The position numbers and the translations under genes were made by a program. This document shows positions 1 to 8,656 of a DNA stretch of 34,785 nt, one piece after another. The DNA lies in the NCBI GenBank assembly GCA_003224695.1, contig QHZO01000151.1, positions 20,882-55,666 on the forward strand, given 5' to 3'. A model generated the notes under the pieces. That model was not told the DNA's origin. It made no database searches and worked only from the letters and a program-made list of their open reading frames with translations. This DNA comes from Acidobacteriota bacterium. GTDB lineage: Bacteria; Acidobacteriota; Terriglobia; UBA7540. Each line of letters opens with the position of its first letter. The stretch's first letter is position 1.

Positions 1-351
1 CACCAGCCCGACTATCAATCCGAACCCGGGGAGGATCCAAACCACTAAGTCGAATCCTTTCGCCGGCGGCGAGGCCAGCACCTGAGCGCCGTAGCGCAGC
101 ACGAAGTCGCCCAGAATCAGGTTTTCGGTCTTGCCCTCGGCCAGGTCTTTCTTGATGAGCTTGTGCATGTCCGCCTGCACAGAGCACTCCGCCTCCGGGT
201 GCGGACAGTGGTTGAGCGTGGTGACACAACCGCACAGGCAATAGACCTTATCGCCCACCGATTTTGCCACCGTGTCCGGATCCGCGGGCAACGCACCGCG
301 GGGGGCCAGCAGTGCGACGAGGGCCGAGGTTAGAATCCACTTAGAAAGCAT
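1..351 (-). CDS. ccmH: CcmH/CycL/NrfF-family cytochrome c biogenesis protein (C-terminus runs off window)
   Basis: Reverse translation gives MLSKWILTSALVALLAPRG...VGDKVYCLCGCVTTLNHCPHPEAECSVQADMHKLIKKDLAEGKTENLILGDFVLRYGAQVLASPPAKGFDLVVWILPGFGLIVGLV; signal peptide, Cys motif and C-terminal TM as in CcmH; start overlaps the ccmF stop by 11 nt. Confidence 0.82.
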   Translation of the reverse strand, partial: MLSKWILTSALVALLAPRGALPADPDTVAKSVGDKVYCLCGCVTTLNHCPHPEAECSVQADMHKLIKKDLAEGKTENLILGDFVLRYGAQVLASPPAKGFDLVVWILPGFGLIVGLV

Positions 352-2257
352 GTTTTTCTTCGATGGCTTCTTCCACGGGTCGGCGAAGCCCCTCGAGCTC
401 CCGCTCAATGCGGCTGGGCACCATGGCGAGGAGCGTTCCCAGGAAGACCACCAAGCCTCCCATCCAAACCCACGCCACCAGCGGATTGATGAAAACCTGG
501 ATAAGCACTTTGCCCGTATCCTCATCGTTGCCGGCAAGAACGACGTAGAGGTCCTGCGCGAGCGAGGGGCGGAGAGCCACGTGGCTGATGGATTCCTGGC
601 TGGCCTTGAAGAGCCGTTTTTCGGGAAGGACCGTCCCGAGCGCCCGGCCGTCTTTCACTATGCTCAGCTCCGCGCGCTCGTAAAGGTAATTGGGCGTTTC
701 GCCCTTGCTGATGCCCTCGCAACGCAAGACGTAATCCTTCACGCGCAGCAAGTCGCCTTTGTCCATCGTCGCCTTCGCCTCGGTCTTAAAGGCCAAGCCC
801 GCGAAGCCGACGAATAAGAGAACGATTCCCAGGTGGATGACGTAGCCGCCGTAGCGGCGCGTGTTGCGCATGGTGAGGTTGTAGAGCGCGTGCGCGAAAT
901 TTTCTCCGACGATTTTTTGCCTTGTCCGCGCGCCCTTGTAGAATTCTTGGAGCACGCAGGCGGCGACGAAGATTGCAAGCGTCAGCGCCATCCAGGGATA
1001 AAGGTCGCGAATGCCCGCGAAGAATAGTCCTGCCCCCGCCACCACTGCCACCGCCAACGGCAAAGTGAAATTTCTCCTCAGGCTTTGGAACGACGTCTTA
1101 CGCCAGGCCAGCAGCGGCCCCGCGCCGGTCAGAAACAGCAGCAGCAGGCCGATGGGCAGCGCCGTCTTGTTGTAATAGGGTGGCCCGACCGTGACGGTCT
1201 TATCTTCCACCGCCTTCGAGATAATCGGGAAGATCGTTCCCCAGAGCACCGCGAAGACCGCTGCCAGCAAAATCCAGTTGTTGAAGAGGAATCCGCTCTC
1301 GCGCGAAACCACCGAATCCAGCCGGTTTTCGCTCTTCAGGAAATCCAGCCGCAAGAAAAGCAGCGTCAGCGAGAAGAAGATAATGATGCCGAGAAATACG
1401 GCGAAGAAGATGCCGATGTTCGATTGGGCGAAGGCGTGCACCGAGGAGACGATGCCGCTGCGCGTCAGGAACGTTCCGAAGATGCAAAGGAAAAAGGTGG
1501 CCATCACCAGGACCATGTTCCAAACTTTCAGCATCCCGCGCTTTTCCTGAATCATCACCGAATGGAGGAACGCCGTCGCGGCAAGCCACGGCAGCAGCGA
1601 GGCGTTTTCAACCGGGTCCCATCGAATGCCAACACCAAGAAACATCCAGGGGACCATCGCCCAGCGGCGCGTCACGCGAATCCAGTTGTCGGCGAGTTGT
1701 TTGGTGATGAGCGCCGAAATAGCGAAGGCGTACGGCACGACGAAGCCCACATAGCCGAGATAGAGCATCGGCGGGTGAATGACCATCGGGTGATATTGCA
1801 GCGACGGATTCAGCCCGTTGCCTTCCGGCGGGTGGAGCGGCAGAAGCCCGCCCGCCCTCTCGACGCTCAGCACGGAAAAAGGGTTGGCGACAAAAAAGGT
1901 GACGGAGGTGAAAAACACGCCCGTCGCGAGGATGATGGCGACGACGTAGGGCATCAACTGCCGGTTCTTACGGTGATTGAGCAGGACAGCCAGGCCGCCG
2001 TAGATGGAAAGCAGCCAGGTCCAAAACAGCAGCGACCCTTCCTGCCCCGCCCAGAGCACGGCGATTTTGTAATAAACGGGCAGGTCCTTGTTCGAGTGCG
2101 CGGCGACGTACGCGGTGTGGAAGTCGTTCGAGAGGATGGAGGTCTCAAGCGCCACCACGGCCACCGTGATCATCAGGAAAAAGGCGAGCGTCGCGCGCTC
2201 GGCGCTGCGCGCGAAGGCGAGTGCGGCTACCAGCCCTGCGCTTCCCACTTGGTTCAT
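341..2257 (-). CDS. ccmF: Cytochrome c heme lyase CcmF; lacks the WGGxWxW part of the WWD motif
   Basis: 638 aa multi-TM protein with [42 protein letters not shown] and [16 protein letters not shown], all characteristic of CcmF. Confidence 0.93.
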   Translation of the reverse strand: [638 protein letters not shown]

Positions 2258-2271
2258 AGATTCCCCTGCTA

Positions 2272-2442
2272 TTGAAGGATTAAGCGATTGAGTGATTGAG
2301 TGATTGCAAGGCCTGTCGTTGAACGACTGCGAGGGTCAAAAGCTACTTCCTCCCCGAGGGAAAATTCTCTCAATCACCCGATCACTCAATCACCCGATGG
2401 CCCGATGACTCATTCTCCCGATGGCTCACTCGCTCAATCACC
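2272..2442. repeat. Intergenic tandem-word palindrome (gattgagtgattgagtgattg ... caatcacccgatcactcaatcacccg)
   Basis: Direct read: 7-9 nt words repeated in tandem on the left, with reverse-complement words on the right. Confidence 0.75.
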
Positions 2443-2832
2443 TTTGGGGGGCGTCGCCTGATATTTCGAGGCGCACTTGGCCTGGATCTTTTCGGCGCGG
2501 AATTCTCCATTGGCGGCGTATTCACCCTCGAGGATGGCCTGCGCGCCGCCTTTAAAGGTGTCCGGCAAAGGGTCCGTGCCCACGTAAGTCACCGGAAGCA
2601 AGCTCGCATCCTGCGCCAGGCGGAACCTCACCTGGCTTCCGTGACGCTCGATGGAATCTGTGGCGACAATGCCGCCCACACGCACCCGCTCACGCGCCGT
2701 CTTCCCGCTGATCAGCTCGTTGACGGTGAAATAGTAGGTTTTCGATTGCTGGAATCCGGCGACCGCTTCCCAGATCACCACCGCCAAAATAATGCCAATC
2801 CCGACCGCGAACTTCAATTTCTTCCCACCCAT
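2434..2832 (-). CDS. ccmE: Cytochrome c maturation heme chaperone CcmE, Cys-type (CxxxY) variant
   Basis: 132 aa; N-terminal TM, OB-fold like VRVGGIVATDSIERHGSQVRFRL, C-terminal AKCASKY in place of the usual HDExY; upstream of ccmF. Confidence 0.88.
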   Translation of the reverse strand: MGGKKLKFAVGIGIILAVVIWEAVAGFQQSKTYYFTVNELISGKTARERVRVGGIVATDSIERHGSQVRFRLAQDASLLPVTYVGTDPLPDTFKGGAQAILEGEYAANGEFRAEKIQAKCASKYQATPPKGD

Positions 2833-3030
2833 GCAGCCCCTTTGAACGATACTCCTCGAACACTGAAATTCTGCACCCGGAGCGGACGTGAGTCAATGGC
2901 TTTCACATCGCGACAGTTTAGACGCAGAGATGCGCTCGCCGCGATCTTCCCCAGCCCAAAAAGGACTTTTCGACCCTCCGCACCGAACTTGGCGGCTCGG
3001 AAGGTAGGGCACGTATGATAAAGGAGCCCA

Positions 3031-4311
3031 ATGTGGTATCGAATGAAGAGAGGACCAATTATGCTATCCTCAAAGGTTACTTTATCCATGATCATCATGC
3101 TTGGGGCCAGAACCCTGGCACCGCAAATTCCTCCACAGGCACCTCTGCGGAGCAAACGCATCGTGCTTGCCGCGAGCGCGGTCCTTGATGGCAAGGGCCG
3201 CGTGATGCAAGACATCCGAATCGTGATTGAGGGGTCCAGGATCGTCGCGATTGATCCCAAGGCCGGGCCAGTGGACTACGACCTCCGCGGCCTTACTGTG
3301 CTGCCAGGCTGGATTGACGCCCACGTGCACATTGCGTGGAGCTTCGGCAAGGATGGGAAGAATGGGGGTCCGGGAGGAACACCAGAAGAGGTCGCGTATC
3401 AGGTGGCGTCGAACGCCTGGGTGACGCTCATGGCAGGTTTCACCACCGTTCAAAGCGTGGGCTCGCCTGCCGACTTTCCCCTGCGCGAAGCTATCGCCAA
3501 CGGCCTGCTTCCCGGCCCGCGTATCCTCACTTCCGGCGAACCGCTGATGGGGCAAGGCGAGAAGACCGGCACGCCGGAACAAATTCGAGCGTACGTGAGA
3601 AAGCAGAGAGAATCGGGGGCGGACTTGATCAAAATTTTCGCAAACTACAGCGTCCGCCGGCCTGAGTTGATGCTTTCACAAGCGCAACTGAACGCGGCCT
3701 GCGACGAAGCGAGAAAACTGAGCTTGCGCACGCTCGTCCACGCCTATAAAGATGCTGTCCGTGCCGCAATCGTAGCGGGCTGCACCGAGATCGAGCACGG
3801 CGTACTGGCATCGGACGACGACCTTAAGTTGATGGCCGAAAGAGGCATTTACTTGGATCCGCAAGCCGGACTCGTGTGGGAGAATTATTTGCTGAACAAG
3901 GAAAGGTTCGTCGGCACGCCCGGCTACCCCGATACCCTGGAGGGTTTCGCGGGAATGGAGAAATTGATCCCGATGTATCGCGAGTTCATGAAACGTGCAT
4001 TGAAAATTCCAGGGCTGAAAATTGTTTTTGGCACAGATGCTTTGGCGGGCTCTCACAGCCGCAACGCTGAGGAGTTCATCGATCGCGTGCGCGATGTCGG
4101 AGTTGACCCCATGGCGGCGATGGTCTCCGCCAACTTCCTTGGGGCGGAAGCACTCGGGATGGCCAATGAGATCGGCTCGATCGCTCCCGGCCTCGAGGCG
4201 GACGTCATTGCCCTCGATGGGGATCCACTGAAAGACATCACGGCTGTTCGGCGCGTCGTATTTGTGATGAAAGGCGGAGTTGTTTACAAGAATGTCGCGA
4301 GAGGGCTTTGA
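3031..4311 (+). CDS. Metal-dependent amidohydrolase (imidazolonepropionase/prolidase-like)
   Basis: 426 aa; LPGWIDAHVHIAW, LIKIFANYS, LVHAYKD, EIEHGVL, IVFGTDALAG and GSIAPGLEADVIALDGDPL motifs; aaaggag RBS just upstream. Confidence 0.9.
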   Translation: MWYRMKRGPIMLSSKVTLSMIIMLGARTLAPQIPPQAPLRSKRIVLAASAVLDGKGRVMQDIRIVIEGSRIVAIDPKAGPVDYDLRGLTVLPGWIDAHVHIAWSFGKDGKNGGPGGTPEEVAYQVASNAWVTLMAGFTTVQSVGSPADFPLREAIANGLLPGPRILTSGEPLMGQGEKTGTPEQIRAYVRKQRESGADLIKIFANYSVRRPELMLSQAQLNAACDEARKLSLRTLVHAYKDAVRAAIVAGCTEIEHGVLASDDDLKLMAERGIYLDPQAGLVWENYLLNKERFVGTPGYPDTLEGFAGMEKLIPMYREFMKRALKIPGLKIVFGTDALAGSHSRNAEEFIDRVRDVGVDPMAAMVSANFLGAEALGMANEIGSIAPGLEADVIALDGDPLKDITAVRRVVFVMKGGVVYKNVARGL

Positions 4312-4347
4312 TGGCATCCCCCGAGAAGGCGAAAGCCACTCGGCAAC

Positions 4348-4377
4348 AAAAAAAAGGGCACGGAGAGGCCGTGCCCC
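4348..4377 (-). terminator. Rho-independent terminator of the FecR-like gene
   Basis: Minus strand: 8-bp stem gggcacgg/ccgtgccc with a 5-nt loop, followed by T8, shortly downstream of the stop at 4396. Confidence 0.85.
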
Positions 4378-4395
4378 AAGGCTCAATGGAGGGAA

Positions 4396-6858
4396 TTACC
4401 GATGAGGACTCGAACTGTGAGATGACCCGCCGGAACTGTGGCCGCCACCACCTCCGGAACTGTGCCCGCCACCAAAGCCGCCGCCGCCGGAGCTGCGCCC
4501 GCCGCCGCCACCAAATCCGCCGCTGCTGCGCCCGCCGCCAAAGCTACCACCACTCGTCCGCCCGCCGCCTCCCCATCCGCCGCCCGAGCGAACCTGCCCG
4601 CCTCCTCCGCCTGAGCGAGGCGAACTCACGATGGGTCTGCCGATCTGAAGCGGAGGCCTGGAGTAACCCGAAGAGGGTGCTGAACGCTCCCATCGGCCCC
4701 CGTCACTGCGCGGCTGGGGAGCTGCTTCGGAGCGCGGAGAGAAGGGGCTCCATCCACCCCGTTCAGTGGGCGCGGGGCGCGGTTGGACCGTCCGCTGCTC
4801 ACCGCCTTGGATGCGAGCCGGCGAAGGCGCGGTTCGCGGCGAGAACTTCTGCCAGCCGCCTTCCCTTCGACTTGGCTCAGGGACAGTGAGCGAAGTCGAA
4901 CTGTGCCCTTGGCTCTGGGGCGGTTCGGCGCCTGGAGACGTGCGCGGCTGGAAGGTTCTGCCGCCGCCTTGCGGCGTGCCGCGCGTGGTTGATGCAGGAG
5001 CCGGGGAAGTTCGCGGCGTGAACGGCCGCCAGTTGGTGCTGGGAGATGCCGCGCGTGGCGCCGTCGTCGGAGGGCTCTTAACGCCGCCCGTTGCCGGACT
5101 CCCCTTAGCGAACCGCTGCCAACCGGAGGCTGCGGGCACGCCCCGCTCGGTCCCCTGTCCCGTGCGAGGGTTCTCGGGTCTTGTTTGCCCCGGGTCTGTA
5201 AAGCCTCGGCCAGGATTTCCAGCCGTCACGGGCCTTTGCGGACTGGCCGCGCGGCCGGCAGGCATGGGCCGAAGCGTATTCTGGGTCCGCATCATTTGCT
5301 GGACTTCGCCCGCGCGCGCCGTGAACGACACGGGCCGAACCGGCGCGGCGTGCGTCGAGAAGAAGCGAGTCTGGCCTGCCCCGCGCGGAATGGCGCCGCG
5401 GCTGACAGTCTTGCCCGTGGGCGAGAGGCTGGCACGCGTCGGAACGACCGGCAGCCGGCCGTTGACCACGTGCCCGCCCTCGAAAGCCGACACGCTAATC
5501 GGGCGCTGATTGCGCGGGACGCGTCCTGCCCCGAAGCCTTCTGCAGAGACCCTGCTGATCGAGCCGCGGATGTGCGGGTCGGTGGTTATCCGTCCCACGT
5601 TCGAGCCAATCACCCGGTGGCCGCCCTGGAATCTTCCATTCGTTTGGTTCGTGACGTTATTGATGTTCGTGATGTTGGTGATATTCGTCACGTTCACCAC
5701 CGAAAAGCTGTTCCCGCCTCCCCACCAAGGGAAGAAGGGATCAATGGGACCAAGCGGGCACCAGCCGAACGAACCGAAGCCCCAGCCGAACCCCCAGCCG
5801 AAATGATGGAAGCCCCAGCCGAAACCGAAGAACGAAACGTAAGCCGGACCCCAGGTCGGGTAGTAGTACGGCGTCACATAACCCGGCCACCAGTACCATT
5901 GGTCGTCCCAATCTATCCAGCGGCCGTAGTGATAGGGCGCCCAGCCCCAAGACTCGTACGAGACCCATGTCCAGCCGTAATTGGGGTCCCAAACCCACCG
6001 ACCGTCTCGGTATGGGGCCCAGTCGTGGCCCTCATCGGGCTGCCATACGTCACCGTAGTCGGGCACTTGAGTCCAGCGGCCATGGTGGTCCAGGGCCTCG
6101 GTGCCGGTGTAATAGTGATTGGTGTGCCGCCAGCTCGCAGCGCTGAGTATTTCGCGGTTGCGGTCTTTGTTCCACCGGTCCCAATCGTCTTTCGGACCGG
6201 CGCTCGCAATCTGATATTGGGGATTGTCGGTGCCTTGGACTGTAATGAGCTGCCCCTTCTCGACGGTCGTGCTGCCCTGCGGCACAGTTACTTCTGCCTG
6301 GCCGCTGATCACCGTCACCTGCGTCTGGTCGGCGGAATCCACCTGGATGCGGTAGGTGCCTTCTTGGGTCGGATGCACGGCCATGTTGGGCGTGTCAATT
6401 TCCGCGTCCGCTTCGCTGCCTTTGAATACCGTGTAGTCCATCGTCCCTTGCGCAAGCTGGATTTGAATGCGCGTGCGCGTCAAATCGGCGATGGTCACTA
6501 CGCTATTTTGATTGAGCCGGAGAACGTTGGCGAAGTCGAGTTGCACTTCCGCGCGGGAATGTTCGGCGGTCGAAACTTTGTCGCCGCGGTCCACGGGCGC
6601 GTTCACCGTGGTCGCCACCCACTCGCCCGCGTCGCCGCGCTGGGTTGCTACGTTCCCATCCACAATGCTGATGCGCGCCACGCCTTCGGCGGGCTGCGCC
6701 TGCGTTTGCCCCTCGGCTGGCTCCTTCGTAGGCGGCTGTGTCTCGACCTGGGCAGGGTCCTGCGCAGGCGCCGGCTCCTGTTCCTGCGAACGAATGGCGG
6801 GAACGATCAGCCCGCAGCTTAGAATTGCCGTCGCTATGAATCGCCACGTCCATTTCAT
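4396..6858 (-). CDS. FecR-domain / DUF6600-like secreted protein with Gly/Ser-rich C-terminus
   Basis: 820 aa; signal peptide, FecR-like RISIVDGNVATQRGDAGEWVATTVNAPVDRGDKVSTAEHSRAEVQLD, WAPYRDGRWVWDPNYGWTWVSYESWGWAPYHYGRW repeats, GGGRSSGG-rich tail. Confidence 0.87.
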   Translation of the reverse strand: MKWTWRFIATAILSCGLIVPAIRSQEQEPAPAQDPAQVETQPPTKEPAEGQTQAQPAEGVARISIVDGNVATQRGDAGEWVATTVNAPVDRGDKVSTAEHSRAEVQLDFANVLRLNQNSVVTIADLTRTRIQIQLAQGTMDYTVFKGSEADAEIDTPNMAVHPTQEGTYRIQVDSADQTQVTVISGQAEVTVPQGSTTVEKGQLITVQGTDNPQYQIASAGPKDDWDRWNKDRNREILSAASWRHTNHYYTGTEALDHHGRWTQVPDYGDVWQPDEGHDWAPYRDGRWVWDPNYGWTWVSYESWGWAPYHYGRWIDWDDQWYWWPGYVTPYYYPTWGPAYVSFFGFGWGFHHFGWGFGWGFGSFGWCPLGPIDPFFPWWGGGNSFSVVNVTNITNITNINNVTNQTNGRFQGGHRVIGSNVGRITTDPHIRGSISRVSAEGFGAGRVPRNQRPISVSAFEGGHVVNGRLPVVPTRASLSPTGKTVSRGAIPRGAGQTRFFSTHAAPVRPVSFTARAGEVQQMMRTQNTLRPMPAGRAASPQRPVTAGNPGRGFTDPGQTRPENPRTGQGTERGVPAASGWQRFAKGSPATGGVKSPPTTAPRAASPSTNWRPFTPRTSPAPASTTRGTPQGGGRTFQPRTSPGAEPPQSQGHSSTSLTVPEPSRREGGWQKFSPRTAPSPARIQGGEQRTVQPRPAPTERGGWSPFSPRSEAAPQPRSDGGRWERSAPSSGYSRPPLQIGRPIVSSPRSGGGGGQVRSGGGWGGGGRTSGGSFGGGRSSGGFGGGGGRSSGGGGFGGGHSSGGGGGHSSGGSSHSSSPHR
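4863..4901. repeat. Palindromic repeat (ccttcgacttggctcagggacagtgagcgaagtcgaa) inside the FecR-like CDS
   Basis: Inverted arms ttcgacttggctca / tgagcgaagtcgaa with one mismatch; same core as the copy at 13074-13109. Confidence 0.85.
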
Positions 6859-7191
6859 GGCTCACCTCCGAACCAGCCTGAACTCCCGGCCGGCTCCGTC
6901 GTAGGGGCGGGGCTCGTCCCTGCCCTCGACCTCGGAACCAGCCTAGAACAAAGGCCAGCCCCGCAAAGTTAAGGGGCAAGGTGAATGCCAAACTGGCAGC
7001 CACTGGTTTTAATAAGTGCTGTTATTTGAGTGGGTTGCGGCTACACGAAATCGTGCAAACGAAGGCTGCGTCCGCGGGTGGTGGTTTTCGGCCAGTTTTG
7101 GCTTATCTGAATCAGAGAGATCGAAAAAAAGATTTGCTTGGCTTTCGCGGCTCTCGCAAATATTGAGGGAAGTCGGGCTCCGAATCCGGTC

Positions 7192-7362
7192 CTGGTGTCA
7201 TTTGGGATGGGATCCCTTTCGAAACGCCGGTCATTCCCGCCCCCTGGTCATTCCCGCGAAAGCGGGAATCCACCTCGCAAGCCTTTTGGAAATGTGCTGT
7301 GGGCGGACTGGATTCCCGCCTTCGCGGGAATGACTGCGCCCATGTCTGGCAAATGACACCAG
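7192..7362. repeat. MITE/REP-like element with perfect 13-bp terminal inverted repeats and internal CATTCCCGCGAAAGCGGGAATCC-type hairpins
   Basis: ctggtgtcatttg (7192-7204) versus caaatgacaccag (7350-7362); internal gtcattcccgcgaaagcgggaatcc (7247-7271) and inverted ggattcccgccttcgcgggaatgac (7310-7334). Confidence 0.82.
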
Positions 7363-7448
7363 TGCCCTGAGTGGTGCGGGTTTGGCCGAACTTTCGCCCA
7401 GTGTTAACATTTGAGGCGCGCTCGCAGGCCAGATTTCAGGAGCACTCG

Positions 7449-8654
7449 ATGCCCGTTTATTCTCACTCGCGACTCGAAACTTTTGAGACTTGCGCGCTGA
7501 AGTACAAGTTCCGATACATCGAGAAGGCGGAGACGCCCATCGAGCAGAGCGTCGAAGCCTTCACGGGCAGCCGCGTCCACGACGCCCTCGAGAAGCTTTA
7601 CAGGGACCTGCAGATTACCAAGCTCATTTCGCTCGACGAGCTGCTGGCTTATTACGCCGACCGATGGAAGAAGGAATGGGGCACGGGAATCCTGATCGCC
7701 AATAAGACGCGGCGGGCGGAGGACTACTTTGCTTACGGCGAAAAATGTATCCGCAACTACTACGAGCGCTTCAAGCCTTTTGACCAGAGCCGGACGCTCG
7801 GGCTTGAAACGCAGTTGAATTTTTCGCTTGACTCGAATGGCCGGTACAAAATGCGAGGCTTCGTGGATCGTGTGGCGCGGCGCACGGACGGGACTTACGA
7901 AATCCACGACTACAAGACTTCGGGCACCTTGCCCGCGCAAAAGGACGCCGATTCGGATCGTCAACTCACCCTATACCAGCTCGGGCTCGGCCAGCGCTGG
8001 CGCGACGTCGAGCGCGTGGAGTTGGTCTGGCACTATGTCGGCTTCGACCAGGACCTGGTCTCGACGCGCACAACCGAAGAGCTTGGCCGAGTCCGCGAGG
8101 AGACCATCGGCCAGATTCAAGCCGTCGAGCGGGAGAAAGAGTTTCGCCCGAATCAGGGCCGATGGTGCGACTGGTGCGAGTACCGGCCCGTCTGCCCCGT
8201 CTGGAAACACGTGGACGCGGTCGCCGCGCTCCCGCCCGAGCAGTTTACGGCGGACGCAGGAGTGCAACTGGTCAATCAGTTTGCGGAAAAAAAGCTTGAA
8301 AAAGAAAAACTTGACAAGGAACTGGACGACCTTCGCGAAAAAATCCTCGCATTCGCCGAGCAGATGGGCACCCCGCTGATTCAGGGCAATGGCGTTCGCG
8401 CTTCGGTCTCGACCCAAGAGCGAACCAAGTTCCCGGGCAAGCATGGCGCCTTGCACGAAGAACTCGCCGCCTTCCTGAGAAGTGTCGGCCGATGGGATGA
8501 AGTGAGCGACTTTGATGCCGCGCGCCTCGCCAAAATTCTCGAAAATGAATCGTGGCCGCCCGACCTCGTCGCCGAGCTGCGCAAGTTTGCCTCGCTTGAG
8601 CGAACGAGGACCGTGCGCCTCTCGCGCTCCGAGGAAGAGAAAAGCGAGTCGTAA
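7449..8654 (+). CDS. RecB-family / Cas4-like PD-(D/E)XK nuclease with C-terminal Cys cluster
   Basis: MPVYSHSRLETFETCALKYKFRYIEK, MRGFVDRVARRTDGTYEIHDYKTSG, QLTLYQLGL, CDWCEYRPVCPVW; in-frame ATG at 7449 preferred over the ORF start at 7371. Confidence 0.88.
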   Translation: MPVYSHSRLETFETCALKYKFRYIEKAETPIEQSVEAFTGSRVHDALEKLYRDLQITKLISLDELLAYYADRWKKEWGTGILIANKTRRAEDYFAYGEKCIRNYYERFKPFDQSRTLGLETQLNFSLDSNGRYKMRGFVDRVARRTDGTYEIHDYKTSGTLPAQKDADSDRQLTLYQLGLGQRWRDVERVELVWHYVGFDQDLVSTRTTEELGRVREETIGQIQAVEREKEFRPNQGRWCDWCEYRPVCPVWKHVDAVAALPPEQFTADAGVQLVNQFAEKKLEKEKLDKELDDLREKILAFAEQMGTPLIQGNGVRASVSTQERTKFPGKHGALHEELAAFLRSVGRWDEVSDFDAARLAKILENESWPPDLVAELRKFASLERTRTVRLSRSEEEKSES

Positions 8655-8656
8655 GA

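Noticed and set aside
1085-2275. 396 aa plus-strand ORF opposite ccmF
   Set aside because: Antisense shadow ORF with Arg/Glu/His-rich low-complexity composition; ccmF on the other strand is clearly the gene.
5185-6822. 545 aa plus-strand ORF
   Set aside because: Antisense shadow of the FecR-like gene, caused by high GC codon structure; no family motifs.
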